This document shows, piece by piece, positions 1-8,329 of a stretch of 64,000 bases of DNA. A model generated the notes under the pieces. The model searched no databases and was not told the DNA's origin. It was given only the letters and a program-made list of their open reading frames with translations. A program made the position numbers and the translations under genes. This DNA is from Gottschalkiaceae bacterium SANA. GTDB lineage: Bacteria; Bacillota; Clostridia; Tissierellales; GPF-1. The stretch lies in NCBI GenBank assembly GCA_036323355.1, contig AP028876.1, forward strand, positions 2,914,001 to 2,978,000, given 5' to 3'. Every line of letters starts with the position of its first letter. Position 1 is the stretch's first letter.

Positions 1-84
1 GCCGGACATGTCTTAATCCACCAACAAGAAATCATCTTGAATTTTCTGGACAAGTGCAAAGCGAATAAAAAAACCGGAGTCTGA
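1..84 (+). CDS. C-terminal fragment of an unidentified protein (possibly alpha/beta hydrolase)
   Basis: An open frame runs in from the left edge and ends at TGA 82-84, giving 27 visible residues (starting AGHVLIHQQEI). The GHV...I..FL pattern resembles the catalytic-histidine end of an alpha/beta hydrolase, but the piece is too short to be sure. The stop codon lies inside a strong terminator hairpin, which supports a real gene end here. The start and most of the protein lie outside the window. Confidence 0.35.
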   Translation, partial: AGHVLIHQQEIILNFLDKCKANKKTGV

Positions 85-96
85 TGACTTCGGTTT
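71..96. terminator. Bidirectional rho-independent terminator
   Basis: An 11-bp stem (AAACCGGAGTC / GACTTCGGTTT, one G-T wobble) with a TGAT loop. It is followed by TTTT on the plus strand and by a run of seven T on the minus strand. It serves the plus-strand gene entering from the left and the minus-strand genes on its right. Confidence 0.8.
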
Positions 97-273
97 TCAA
101 CGCAATCCCCTAATATGTTCTTCTTTCTGCTTCTGATCTGCACGGCTAAACTGCAGTAATTTTCTATAATACAGTTCATCTACTTCCTTTGTTGATAAAT
201 TCTTCTCGCAAATCTTACATTCATCTCTATGATCTAAGCTTGATAAATCGTTACTTCTTCATCTTTTACCCAT
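97..273 (-). pseudogene. Small CxxC protein frame with in-frame TGA at codon 5
   Basis: The ATG at 273 overlaps the TAA of the upstream gene (TAATG), giving M-G-K-R-stop. The same frame then stays open for 53 codons to a TGA at 97-99. The downstream residues look like real protein: a CKIC motif followed by charged helix (KEVDELYYRKLL, DQKQKEEHIR). There is no ATG, GTG or TTG after the internal TGA, so it has no alternative start. It is most simply a small gene killed by one base change, or a frameshifted tail of the neighbour. No recognisable ribosome site precedes the ATG, so translation would depend on coupling. I do not recognise the family. Confidence 0.4.
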
Positions 274-530
274 TACAACACATACATCAATTCAACATGG
301 CCTTGAAGAAAATGACTCTCCAAACGCTCTCCATTTACCCGAATCATAGAAAGCAAATCCGAGGCATAATCAAAGGGACCAACCTTAGCTTCATTTTCTT
401 CCCAAAACTGCCACCCTTCAGAAAAATGCGTAATCGTGTGGGCTTTCCCTAAAATCCGAAATTCAATCTCACGGCCTTGCTCCAAATCTCGTATCAAATC
501 CTGAAATTGATATTGCTCACTTTCTTTCAT
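273..530 (-). CDS. Small conserved hypothetical protein (85 aa)
   Basis: Unknown function. The 85-aa protein is acidic and soluble, with an N-terminal helix (QFQDLIRDLEQGREIEF), a GK-containing strand and an aromatic segment (EGWQFWEE). The REIEF...GK...GW pattern resembles small uncharacterised Firmicutes proteins, but I cannot name a family. The start is set at ATG 530 because GAGGAG lies 7-10 bases upstream; a longer frame to 578 has no ribosome site. It begins 10 bases after the stop of the PD-(D/E)XK-like gene, so the two are almost certainly co-transcribed and may work together. The stop overlaps the ATG of the broken CxxC frame downstream. Confidence 0.65.
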   Translation of the reverse strand: MKESEQYQFQDLIRDLEQGREIEFRILGKAHTITHFSEGWQFWEENEAKVGPFDYASDLLSMIRVNGERLESHFLQGHVELMYVL

Positions 531-540
531 CCTTTTCTCC

Positions 541-1536
541 TCATTCAATCCAACTACGATCATTGTATACCTTGTCAAAGGAAAATGCTTTGCATAATTG
601 TTTCAACTGTTTTCCCTTGGCTAAAAACAAATATTTTTTATATTCCGTAATCGCTTCATTCCGTATATTTTTCAATAAGATATAACCGCTCAACTTTGCC
701 TGAAACTCTTCTTCATCCATCAAGCCATTAGTTTCACGTACAATCTCCCTCTCCATGCCAATAGCCCTTGAATTGTCTTCATCTCCATAAAACACATTAC
801 CAATATCAATAGGATCGACATCGTGGTTGGCTTCAACAGCAATCAAATTCACATTCTCCTCATCGGCTCTCCAATTGATGGAACGAATTGCTGTATAAGC
901 CGAATTCGTCAATTGTTCCCTCCGCTCATCGCTAGTCATCCGTACGCCACCCATGGTATAAACCGGTGTCAAATGTTTTAAAATTTCTTGGTCAGTTTTA
1001 TAAAAAACAAAGGTCATATGCCGATTCGTCGGCAGGTCTACACGAATCGTCTGCCCCTCAGTAATTTCAACAATACGACTAAAGACTTCGTCAATACTTG
1101 CTACATCTTCAAAATCTAAATATGCACTATGATGCAGATCGTAATTCAGTCCAATGGGTACTAGCGCCAATACTTCATGAATCTCGCTAATAATTCTTCG
1201 ATTGATCTGCTCCATATTCATTTCGTTTAAATGCTTGATTTGTATCCAGTACTGCACCCCGTCAACAATAATTTTCAAATCTGGTGCTCCCATTCGATTG
1301 GGCTCTTCATACACCATCTCAAACTCAGCTACGCTATCGCCTAGTTCACGATACAATTGCCCAACCAAGTTCAATTCCGTCATATAGTCCCGGCGGTTCC
1401 GTTGATCCTTCTCAATTTTTTCAAGAATTCGTTCAAACCCAAGCCTCTTTATAATATCGCAATTCAACTGAAGCAGCCGAGTCTGAACGTCATCAAGCTG
1501 ATATTCACTTTTCAAAATTTTGAGTATTTTTTCCAT
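541..1536 (-). CDS. Hypothetical protein with a PD-(D/E)XK nuclease-like motif
   Basis: A 331-aa soluble protein that I do not recognise by name. Around residues 80-102 it reads GAPDLKIIVDG then YWIQIKHL. The PD-L...(10)...IQIK arrangement matches the PD-(D/E)XK nuclease signature, with Gln in the place of the second acid as in several members. A conserved Glu (EFEMVYEE) lies shortly before. The rest is mixed alpha/beta with no membrane segment or signal peptide. AAGGAG precedes the ATG at 1536. It is followed after 10 bases by the 85-aa gene. A DNA-processing, restriction or defence role is possible but is inference from one motif; a non-catalytic member of the fold is equally possible. Confidence 0.6.
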   Translation of the reverse strand: MEKILKILKSEYQLDDVQTRLLQLNCDIIKRLGFERILEKIEKDQRNRRDYMTELNLVGQLYRELGDSVAEFEMVYEEPNRMGAPDLKIIVDGVQYWIQIKHLNEMNMEQINRRIISEIHEVLALVPIGLNYDLHHSAYLDFEDVASIDEVFSRIVEITEGQTIRVDLPTNRHMTFVFYKTDQEILKHLTPVYTMGGVRMTSDERREQLTNSAYTAIRSINWRADEENVNLIAVEANHDVDPIDIGNVFYGDEDNSRAIGMEREIVRETNGLMDEEEFQAKLSGYILLKNIRNEAITEYKKYLFLAKGKQLKQLCKAFSFDKVYNDRSWIE

Positions 1537-1711
1537 TCTCGGCTCCTTTCTAATTATCTATTTATAACTATTATATCCCATAAAAATTCTCTCTCTCACT
1601 AGATTCCCTCTCCCAATCAAATTTTCCTCGCCATATAAGGAGTTAACTCTCTTTCATACCATCATTTAGCATTTCAATTGTCTAGATGATTCCAGTGGGC
1701 GGACAACTAAC

Positions 1712-1747
1712 AAAACAATCAAAGCCGACGCAAATGCGCCAGCTTTT
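1712..1747 (-). terminator. Rho-independent terminator after the DUF1232 gene
   Basis: On the minus strand an 11-bp stem with two G-T wobbles (AAAGCTGGCGC / GCGTCGGCTTT) closes a short loop and is followed by a GATTGTTTT tract. It begins immediately after the stop at 1748. Confidence 0.6.
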
Positions 1748-2113
1748 CTATACAAAGATTCCACTTATTTTCCAAATAATAAAACACCATAATAAAACAA
1801 TCGGAAGTGCATAAACCCATCTTTTTCGTAAAGGCTCTCCTTCTCGATTCTCCACTGCAACTCGAGACTCTTCCATCACATTTTCTGGGATTAAACGAAT
1901 ACAACCTGCAATCATCAAAGGCAAAAGAATCAAATCGTCAAGGTAACCCAATACCGGTATAAAATCGGGAATCAAATCGATGGGTGAAAGAGCATAAGCA
2001 AGTGTTAAAAGAATCGCTCCCTTTGCAACAAGTGACATATCCTTGTGCTTGCTTGCATAAGCAAGAACAGAAATCTCCAATTTAATTTTTTTCGCCCATT
2101 CTCTAATTCGCAT
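1748..2113 (-). CDS. DUF1232 (YkvA-like) membrane protein
   Basis: A 121-aa protein carrying the DUF1232 signature: a hydrophobic stretch with ALSPIDLIPDFIPVLGYLDD followed by a second hydrophobic helix (LILLPLMIAGCIRLI). The family consists of small membrane-associated proteins of unknown biochemical role. A third hydrophobic segment near the C-terminus (VYALPIVLLWCFIIW) makes a membrane location likely. The start at ATG 2113 is preferred because GGAG lies 8 bases upstream; the in-frame ATG at 2134 has no good site. It is a short single gene behind the ComEC-like gene, with its own terminator. Confidence 0.8.
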   Translation of the reverse strand: MRIREWAKKIKLEISVLAYASKHKDMSLVAKGAILLTLAYALSPIDLIPDFIPVLGYLDDLILLPLMIAGCIRLIPENVMEESRVAVENREGEPLRKRWVYALPIVLLWCFIIWKISGIFV

Positions 2114-2163
2114 CCTCTGTTCTCCAATTTTCATTCAATGACTTTATCATACTGATCATTAGG

Positions 2164-3585
2164 CTAATCTTGAAAAAAGTCGACTTCAACTCCCTCATCG
2201 TCTATTAATTGAGCGGGGTCCGATGTATCATTGTTCCACACATATACATTCGCCATAATAAAGTCTCCGCTTCCATTCGCCTTATGCGAGGTGATCTTCA
2301 ATAACTGATTCGCCTCAATCATAGATCCTTCTGGAAAATCAAAGGTCTGAGAGCCTGCAACAGAGATCAACTGCCATCCACCAAGTTCAACAGCCTCACT
2401 TGAAACATTTTTAATGACCACAAACTCCGCATTCTTATCGAGTTCCGTAATTACAACCGGTGATCCAATTTTTCTTCCTGTACGTTTAACCTGCGGTTCT
2501 ACAGCTTGCAAATCTGCAGCTTCTTGTTCTTCCTTACCGTTTTTCTCGTCATAATCTACTCCAACATCCTCAGACAGCATACCTCTTGCAACACCTTCAA
2601 AGGTCTCAACGAAAATTCGAGATTCATCCAAAGTCATGACAATCGTTCCATCTAAATCTGTCTCATAGGTAAAAATCCCCATATTCCGCAAGCGATCTAG
2701 AATCGTCGCATCAGGATGTCCGTATCGATTGTCTGCACCTACACTGATCACCGCATAATTCGGATTTATTTTTGATAGATACTGAATCGTATTTGATGTG
2801 GAAGATCCGTGGTGGCTCACTTGAAAAACATCTGCCTGTAAATCGACACCCGCTTCCACCAACTCATGCTCCGAAATAGCCTCTGAATCACCAACCAATA
2901 ATACGCTTTGATTTGCATTTTTAATCTTTAGGATCACAGAGTAATCATTGGTATTAACATAGTCTGAACCCAATGGGCCCAATACTTGAATTTCTAATTT
3001 TCCCAAATTATATCTTGTGCCCGCTTTCGGATATATAGCCTCTACATGACCTTCTTCCAATGCATGCATGACATCTTCATAGGCCTTAGAATCGTATTCT
3101 TTTGTTGACAGAAATACCTGCTCCACTTCAAAGGTCTCTAAGACCCGATCCATGCCACCAATATGATCTTCGTGAGGGTGGCTATTTACCACATATTCCA
3201 ATCGATCGATGCCCAGTTCATCCAAATAGGAACAAATAAACTCCGCATCCCCTTCATTGCCAGCATCATAGAGCAGCTCATTCCCTTGACCATCCATCAC
3301 CAATACGCTTAATGCTTGTCCAACATCCAGAAAATGAACTTGCATAACCGAAGTGTTTCCCATCCCAGCTTCCTTGGAATCTTCTGTTTCAATGTCTTGA
3401 GTCGATTCAAGCTTTATGGGCTCATTTTCATTTGTCCGAATTTCTTCCATGTCTTGTTCAGATGCTTTGGTGCTAGCTGTTGCCGCTGAAGCATCAGCGT
3501 TACCTATGCGAACGCCCAAACTCACAAATAAAATAAAAGCAATAATGATCGCCTTTTTCTTCCCAAATTTGCCCTTATTTTTCAC
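2164..3585 (-). CDS. Secreted ComEC/Rec2-like metallo-hydrolase with C-terminal lamin-tail domain
   Basis: A 473-aa exported protein. Residues 1-30 are a Lys-rich start and hydrophobic segment (signal peptide or anchor). About 80-330 is a metallo-beta-lactamase fold of the ComEC C-terminal type, with FLDVGQ, metal-binding HPHEDHIGG near 136, VGD near 245 and SHHGS. About 370-473 matches a lamin-tail domain (EFVVIKNVSSEAVELGGWQL...FPEG). Stand-alone enzymes of this pair are common in clostridia and are thought to act on extracellular nucleic acid or other phosphoesters; the substrate is unproven. The start is GTG 3585 with GGAGG 7 bases upstream. It lacks the ComEC membrane channel domain, so it is not a full DNA-uptake protein. 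Confidence 0.85.
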   Translation of the reverse strand: MKNKGKFGKKKAIIIAFILFVSLGVRIGNADASAATASTKASEQDMEEIRTNENEPIKLESTQDIETEDSKEAGMGNTSVMQVHFLDVGQALSVLVMDGQGNELLYDAGNEGDAEFICSYLDELGIDRLEYVVNSHPHEDHIGGMDRVLETFEVEQVFLSTKEYDSKAYEDVMHALEEGHVEAIYPKAGTRYNLGKLEIQVLGPLGSDYVNTNDYSVILKIKNANQSVLLVGDSEAISEHELVEAGVDLQADVFQVSHHGSSTSNTIQYLSKINPNYAVISVGADNRYGHPDATILDRLRNMGIFTYETDLDGTIVMTLDESRIFVETFEGVARGMLSEDVGVDYDEKNGKEEQEAADLQAVEPQVKRTGRKIGSPVVITELDKNAEFVVIKNVSSEAVELGGWQLISVAGSQTFDFPEGSMIEANQLLKITSHKANGSGDFIMANVYVWNNDTSDPAQLIDDEGVEVDFFQD

Positions 3586-3691
3586 TTATGCCTCCAATTA
3601 TGTTTTCTTTATTTTACCATTTTTTGCTTAATAAAATCATTTTTTATTATTTGTCCACATTTCTAACTTTTCAAGCGAATGGTAGTGCTCA

Positions 3692-3717
3692 TAAAAAAGG
3701 AGCCCATCGGCTCCCAT
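3692..3717 (-). terminator. Rho-independent terminator after the DUF2254 gene
   Basis: Minus strand: GGAGCC, GATG loop, GGCTCC, then TTTTTTA. It lies 18 bases beyond the stop of the DUF2254 gene. Confidence 0.85.
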
Positions 3718-3734
3718 ATATGGTGGCAATACAA

Positions 3735-5009
3735 TCAACTCAAATATTCCTGTTTGATGGTCTTAATTTCAAACTCATCAAAGTGATTGCTTTCAATCTT
3801 TCGAAGCAAGTATTCTCGGTAACCAGCTACCGCTTGATGATTTTCATCAATGCTGCGTCTCTTTAGAAGCTGCAGGGCATGAAGCACCGCGCGCATCACC
3901 TTAATATCCGACTCCCCATAATGGACAATCTGATCAAAAGCATCGTGCAGCATCAATTCAAAACAATAGGCTTCAAGCAGCACATAGCCCGCTTCCTCTG
4001 GGTCATGATCCACTTTAATATATCCGTATTTTTCATCACTTAAAAGCTCCAGCAGTTCCCCAATGCTGCGGATGCATTGAACTGCAGTAAAGGGATCGTT
4101 AATGCCTGGCGAAAGTGCTCGCAAAGCGACTTCCACAATCTTTTGAATGGTGTAGGCAAAATCCTGTTTCTCTGTTTTATGATCTCCAATGGAAACAAAT
4201 CCTCGGATCCCATCGGCCATGCTCTGCACCTCTTCTGTTTTTTCACTGTAATAGACCGTAAATAAGACCTCTCCCATCGTTACATATTGCCCAACGACCT
4301 TTTGAAAGACAACAACCAATTTTTTTCTGTCCACCATATCAAAGAGTTTGCGATCTTGAATCTGCTGGATATACCCATTCTTCTCACAGTGAATGGAAAA
4401 GCTTCCCTCGTAATCTTCCACCCTCGGTCTTGCTACAACCGGATGTGTTGTCAATAAGGTCTTGTATGTCGCTATTTTTTCCTTTGATTCGTAATACAAG
4501 CGATCAATCACATTTCCAGTTTGAATAAAAGTCGCTACATTATTGATGAAAAGCACAAAATACACAAGCCCCACTCCGATATACACAACACCAATGCTTG
4601 CTGATATGACTGTATATCCTGCAACTGTATTGCGCGTAAACAACAAGGATACAATGGAGTAGGTAAAGCCGCCAACGAAAACGCCGAAGGACTGCATGGT
4701 ATTTTTCTGGGTTAAAAAATTTTCAACAACCCGAGGAGAAAGCTGCGACATATACATGGTCAATACAACCATAGTAATGGAAAAAGTAAATGTCGTGATG
4801 GTAATAAACGCACCTGCGATAATCCCATGGATCGTTCTTGCCAATTCCGTACTCGTCAGAAAGAAAGAAGGTATGGATTCTTGATAGTTCACCAAGTAAC
4901 CAGAATCAATCTGAATGACTAAAAGCGCCCCAAGCAAGGAAAAAATCGAATAGATTGCTGGGTACAGCCAAATACTTTGGCGAACTTTCTCTAATTTTTT
5001 TCGAATCAT
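3735..5009 (-). CDS. DUF2254 predicted membrane protein
   Basis: A 424-aa protein with about four N-terminal membrane helices (YPAIYSIFSLLGALLVI; GIIAGAFITITTFTFSITMVVL; GVFVGGFTYSIVSLLF; VISASIGVVYIGVGLVYFVLFI), followed by a soluble C-terminal half. The SPRVVENFL and ALSPGINDPFTA motifs are typical of the DUF2254 family, whose function is unknown. Length and layout agree with full-length members. GGAGG precedes the ATG at 5009. It stands between two minus-strand genes, each with its own terminator, so it is probably monocistronic. Confidence 0.85.
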   Translation of the reverse strand: MIRKKLEKVRQSIWLYPAIYSIFSLLGALLVIQIDSGYLVNYQESIPSFFLTSTELARTIHGIIAGAFITITTFTFSITMVVLTMYMSQLSPRVVENFLTQKNTMQSFGVFVGGFTYSIVSLLFTRNTVAGYTVISASIGVVYIGVGLVYFVLFINNVATFIQTGNVIDRLYYESKEKIATYKTLLTTHPVVARPRVEDYEGSFSIHCEKNGYIQQIQDRKLFDMVDRKKLVVVFQKVVGQYVTMGEVLFTVYYSEKTEEVQSMADGIRGFVSIGDHKTEKQDFAYTIQKIVEVALRALSPGINDPFTAVQCIRSIGELLELLSDEKYGYIKVDHDPEEAGYVLLEAYCFELMLHDAFDQIVHYGESDIKVMRAVLHALQLLKRRSIDENHQAVAGYREYLLRKIESNHFDEFEIKTIKQEYLS

Positions 5010-5122
5010 TTTCTTTCCTCCAATCGATCGCCTCTAGGGCATCAACCCGCTCTTTTTTCCTTCTTCGAATCCGATCTGTTTTAACCAGTATACCCCATTT
5101 GCAAGGTGGTTTTGCTCTTCCA

Positions 5123-5152
5123 TTAAAAAAAGCCCTGCCCTTTTGGGCAAGA
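5123..5152 (-). terminator. Rho-independent terminator after the 214-aa membrane protein
   Basis: Minus strand: CTTGCCC, AAAA loop, GGGCAGG, then GCTTTTTTT. It lies 18 bases after the stop at 5170. Confidence 0.85.
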
Positions 5153-5169
5153 CTGATCATACACACGAC

Positions 5170-5814
5170 CTACATCCATTTTATCCATGAAAACCAAGAG
5201 AGATCAAACCAATACGCCGAAAGCCAGGCAAAGAGAAAAGCGCCAGCCATGGCGTAGATCAATGATCCCAAAACACCCATCAGGTAAAATTCAGACTCCT
5301 CTTTATTGGGATGCAAATGAGTCGTCAAATACGAGCGAATCCCCACAACAATACCAATTAAAAATAAGTTTCTTGAAAAAAAGGCACCCATATAAATCAT
5401 TGATTCCAAAATCCCAAGCATCTTGCCGTTGGGGCTATTGGGAACAAAAACAACTTCTTCTTCCAAACTCCAATCATTCTTTCTCAACTTCTTAATTTTT
5501 TTGCCAACAACGCGGTAGTATTCCTTCATATAGGGTTTCTTCCACCGAAAGATCACGCGGTTAAACCAAGGATCACGCAATAACAAAAATCCTAGAAACC
5601 AAATGGTCGCTAAAGCAGGATAAGCCCATTTCCCCAAATCATAGAGCACACTCGGGGTGTATTGAACAGCAAGAATAAGGACACCAAAGTAAAGCAAGGC
5701 AAAAAAGCAAAAAAGACTAACCGCTATGCGATATTCACGGCTATAGTCCATCTGCTCATCCTTCTGCTTATTTTCACCCATTTTAATGGGGATATAATTC
5801 TTAGACTTATTCAT
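5170..5814 (-). CDS. Unknown four-helix membrane protein
   Basis: A 214-aa protein with four hydrophobic segments: about residues 30-50 (VSLFCFFALLYFGVLILAV), 62-80 (YPALATIWFLGFLLL), 137-158 (MIYMGAFFSRNLFLIGIVVG) and 178-200 (LMGVLGSLIYAMAGAFLFAWL). A basic cytoplasmic loop with KKIKKLRK lies in between. I do not recognise a family. GGAG lies 7 bases before the ATG at 5814. It is flanked by terminators on both sides and is probably transcribed alone. Confidence 0.6.
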   Translation of the reverse strand: MNKSKNYIPIKMGENKQKDEQMDYSREYRIAVSLFCFFALLYFGVLILAVQYTPSVLYDLGKWAYPALATIWFLGFLLLRDPWFNRVIFRWKKPYMKEYYRVVGKKIKKLRKNDWSLEEEVVFVPNSPNGKMLGILESMIYMGAFFSRNLFLIGIVVGIRSYLTTHLHPNKEESEFYLMGVLGSLIYAMAGAFLFAWLSAYWFDLSWFSWIKWM

Positions 5815-5920
5815 GATTGATCTCCATCTTGGCTTAAATTAAAAATCACATTTTCTATTATATCAAAGTTTCCCCTTAAACCCCATCGCTTTCAAACAAA
5901 TCTAAAAATACCGCTTTCGA

Positions 5921-5948
5921 TAAAAAAACTCCGACAAAAGTCGGAGTC
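5921..5948 (-). terminator. Rho-independent terminator after galE
   Basis: Minus strand: a perfect 8-bp stem ACTCCGAC / GTCGGAGT with a TTTT loop, followed by seven T. It starts 4 bases after the galE stop. Confidence 0.9.
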
Positions 5949-5951
5949 TAC

Positions 5952-6947
5952 TTATTCCTTGAAGTTTTTTTCGAAATTCCAGGAATCACGGCACATTTCA
6001 ACAATACCACGGCTGGCTTTCCATCCCAGTTTTTCTTCCGCTTTTGAAGCGTCTGCATAGCAGGAAGCAATATCCCCCGCTCGGCGATCTACAATCTCAT
6101 AAGGCACTTTCAATCCGTTGGCTTGCTCAAAAGCATGAACCAGTTCCAATACAGATGTCCCTCTCCCAGTTCCCAGATTATAAATATGGACCCCTTGTGT
6201 CAACTGATTCAAGGCATCAACATGACCCAGTGCCAAATCCATCACATGAATATAGTCCCTCACGCCAGTTCCATCCACTGTATCGTAGTCATTGCCAAAT
6301 ACGCGAAGTTTCTTTAGTTTTCCCTTAGCTACCTGTGCCACATAGGGCATTAGATTGTTGGGGATCCCATTTGGCGCTTCGCCAATCAGTCCACTTGGAT
6401 GTGCACCCACAGGATTAAAATATCGTAGCAAGGTAACAGCGAGTTCAGGATGAGCAGCCACGGCATCTGTTAAAATTCGCTCACTCATTGCCTTGGATTC
6501 ACCATATGGATTTGTCGTTGGCAACAATTCCATAGTTTCAACAAAAGGAACTTGGTTGTCTCCATAAACCGTTGCTGAAGAACTGAATACAAAACGAGCC
6601 ACCCCATGCTTTACACAAGCCTGAATCAACACCATGGTGCTGACCAAATTGTTATAATAATACGCAACGGGTTTTTCGGAGGATTCTCCCACCGCCTTCA
6701 AGCCCGCAAAATGAATCACGCCGTCAAACCGATGATCGCCAAACAAACCATCAACCAATCTAGCATCAACAACATCCATCTCGTAAAAAGTCACTTTCTT
6801 TCCAGAAATCTCTTCGATGCGATCCACAGTTTTACGCTTACTGTTACATAAATTATCTGCAATCACCACAGAATGTCCCGCTTTTAATAATTCGACACAG
6901 GTATGGGACCCAATATAGCCGGTTCCCCCAGTCACTAAAATATTCAT
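5952..6947 (-). CDS. galE: UDP-glucose 4-epimerase
   Basis: A 331-aa NAD-dependent extended short-chain dehydrogenase that interconverts UDP-glucose and UDP-galactose in the cytoplasm. It shows the Rossmann motif GGTGYIGSH at residues 7-15, FSSSATVYG with the catalytic Ser, YGESK (Tyr-x-x-x-Lys) and LRYFNPVGAHPSG, all typical of GalE. The start at ATG 6947 is chosen because GGAGG lies 8 bases upstream and the Rossmann fold begins there. It is divergent from the glycosyltransferase operon across a 239-base intergenic region, which fits a supply of UDP-galactose for surface polysaccharide. Confidence 0.95.
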   Translation of the reverse strand: MNILVTGGTGYIGSHTCVELLKAGHSVVIADNLCNSKRKTVDRIEEISGKKVTFYEMDVVDARLVDGLFGDHRFDGVIHFAGLKAVGESSEKPVAYYYNNLVSTMVLIQACVKHGVARFVFSSSATVYGDNQVPFVETMELLPTTNPYGESKAMSERILTDAVAAHPELAVTLLRYFNPVGAHPSGLIGEAPNGIPNNLMPYVAQVAKGKLKKLRVFGNDYDTVDGTGVRDYIHVMDLALGHVDALNQLTQGVHIYNLGTGRGTSVLELVHAFEQANGLKVPYEIVDRRAGDIASCYADASKAEEKLGWKASRGIVEMCRDSWNFEKNFKE

Positions 6948-7186
6948 TTTCCGCCTCCACCTATCTATAATAACGACCTTTGCTTCTTTATATATCCTAA
7001 CATAAATTAATTTCATTTTGTGAATCAAATAAAAAAGAATAGGACTGCTCATTGTTTATTTTTATAAATATATAGATGAAATAAAAACGAAAAAAATGGC
7101 ATGTCCCATAGGTGTACGATATAATTCATTTAACGGTCCCTATCATTTTATTCATTTCTACTCATATTCAAAATAGGAGCAAAAGT

Positions 7187-8329
7187 ATGAAAATCGGAGT
7201 AAATCTTTCATTTATTATTGATCATGTCGATTTTGGAATCGGCTCATATATAGCCAACATTCTGCGCGGTTTTCAAGAACTTAACCGGTTAGACGCTTAT
7301 TATTTAATTGTCAGAAAAAGTTTTTACCCCCGAGCGAAAACACTTTATCCGGATGCAAATTTTATTATCCTAAAAGAAAAAAAATGGATGTATCGATGTG
7401 GAAGATTCCAGAATTTCTTAATCAGCCATGATTGTGATATGATCCAAATTTCAAAAATTACGCGACAAGAAAATTTAGATCTTATGTTTTATCCCTTTCA
7501 TGCTATTTCTAACAATATGAACCTAAAAATTCCTATTGTAATGACCGTTCATGATCTCTTTCATTGTAATTACCCAGAGAATCTATCGCGTAAATATTTG
7601 ACTTATGTAAAATTACGATATCGATCCTTGATGCATCATTCGGACCGTATGATCACAATCTCTGACTTTGTGAAAAGTGACGTCCTAAAATACTTTCCGG
7701 AAGTTAATCCGGAACATATCCATCGCATCTACAATTCCATCATATTTGATACAAACAAAATCACGCCAATGGCCATAGAAGAGCCATTTATTCTTTGCGT
7801 CAATTCCATGCGAACTCATAAAAACTACATTACACTGATTAAAGCCTTTCACAGAATCAAAGATCAGATTCCCCACAAATTAATTCTGGTGGGTGGATGG
7901 GGCGAAGCCTCTCAAGAAATTCAAGATTTTATCAGAGCCAATCAATTAGAAAGCCGCGTGAAAATAAGGAGTGGCCTTTCCGAAGGAGAAAGAAATTTTC
8001 TATATCGCGAAGCAGATCTCTTCGTTTCCCCTTCTCTCCATGAGGGATTCGGGATGACACCCATTGAAGCGATGCTGGCTAAAACATCGGTAATCACCAC
8101 CAAAGAAACCAGTCTTTATGAAGTGACCCAGGGGCTAGCACACTATTATGAATCCCCACAGGATGATCACCAGCTGGCAAAGAAAATTATACAGGTGCTT
8201 GAACGAAAGGAATCCAAAGATTTACTTTCACTAAAAGCAGAACAAGTAGCAAAATCCTATCACTATTTAACCATTGCAAAGGAATACGACAAGTTCTTAA
8301 AAGGAGTTCTCGATGAAAATCGGCATTGA
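7187..8329 (+). CDS. Glycosyltransferase family 4
   Basis: A 380-aa GT-B fold retaining glycosyltransferase, predicted to act at the cytoplasmic face in polysaccharide assembly. The C-terminal donor domain has VNSMRTHKNYITLIKAF, KLILVGG and the E-x7-E type motif HEGFGMTPIEAM. The N-terminal half holds GIGSYIANIL and a TVHDLFH acceptor-domain strand. ATG 7187 is chosen because AGGAG lies 8 bases upstream and the fold starts there. Its last 17 bases overlap the next gene. Closely similar in layout to the next gene product, suggesting tandem duplication. Donor and acceptor sugars cannot be read from the sequence. Confidence 0.85.
   Translation: MKIGVNLSFIIDHVDFGIGSYIANILRGFQELNRLDAYYLIVRKSFYPRAKTLYPDANFIILKEKKWMYRCGRFQNFLISHDCDMIQISKITRQENLDLMFYPFHAISNNMNLKIPIVMTVHDLFHCNYPENLSRKYLTYVKLRYRSLMHHSDRMITISDFVKSDVLKYFPEVNPEHIHRIYNSIIFDTNKITPMAIEEPFILCVNSMRTHKNYITLIKAFHRIKDQIPHKLILVGGWGEASQEIQDFIRANQLESRVKIRSGLSEGERNFLYREADLFVSPSLHEGFGMTPIEAMLAKTSVITTKETSLYEVTQGLAHYYESPQDDHQLAKKIIQVLERKESKDLLSLKAEQVAKSYHYLTIAKEYDKFLKGVLDENRH

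Noticed and set aside
97-273. Selenocysteine reading of the internal TGA
   Set aside because: No insertion element seen, no Cys homologue at this place, and codon 5 is an unlikely position.
7120-7125. TATAAT as the promoter of the glycosyltransferase operon
   Set aside because: No acceptable -35 box at 16-18 bases upstream, so it was not listed.
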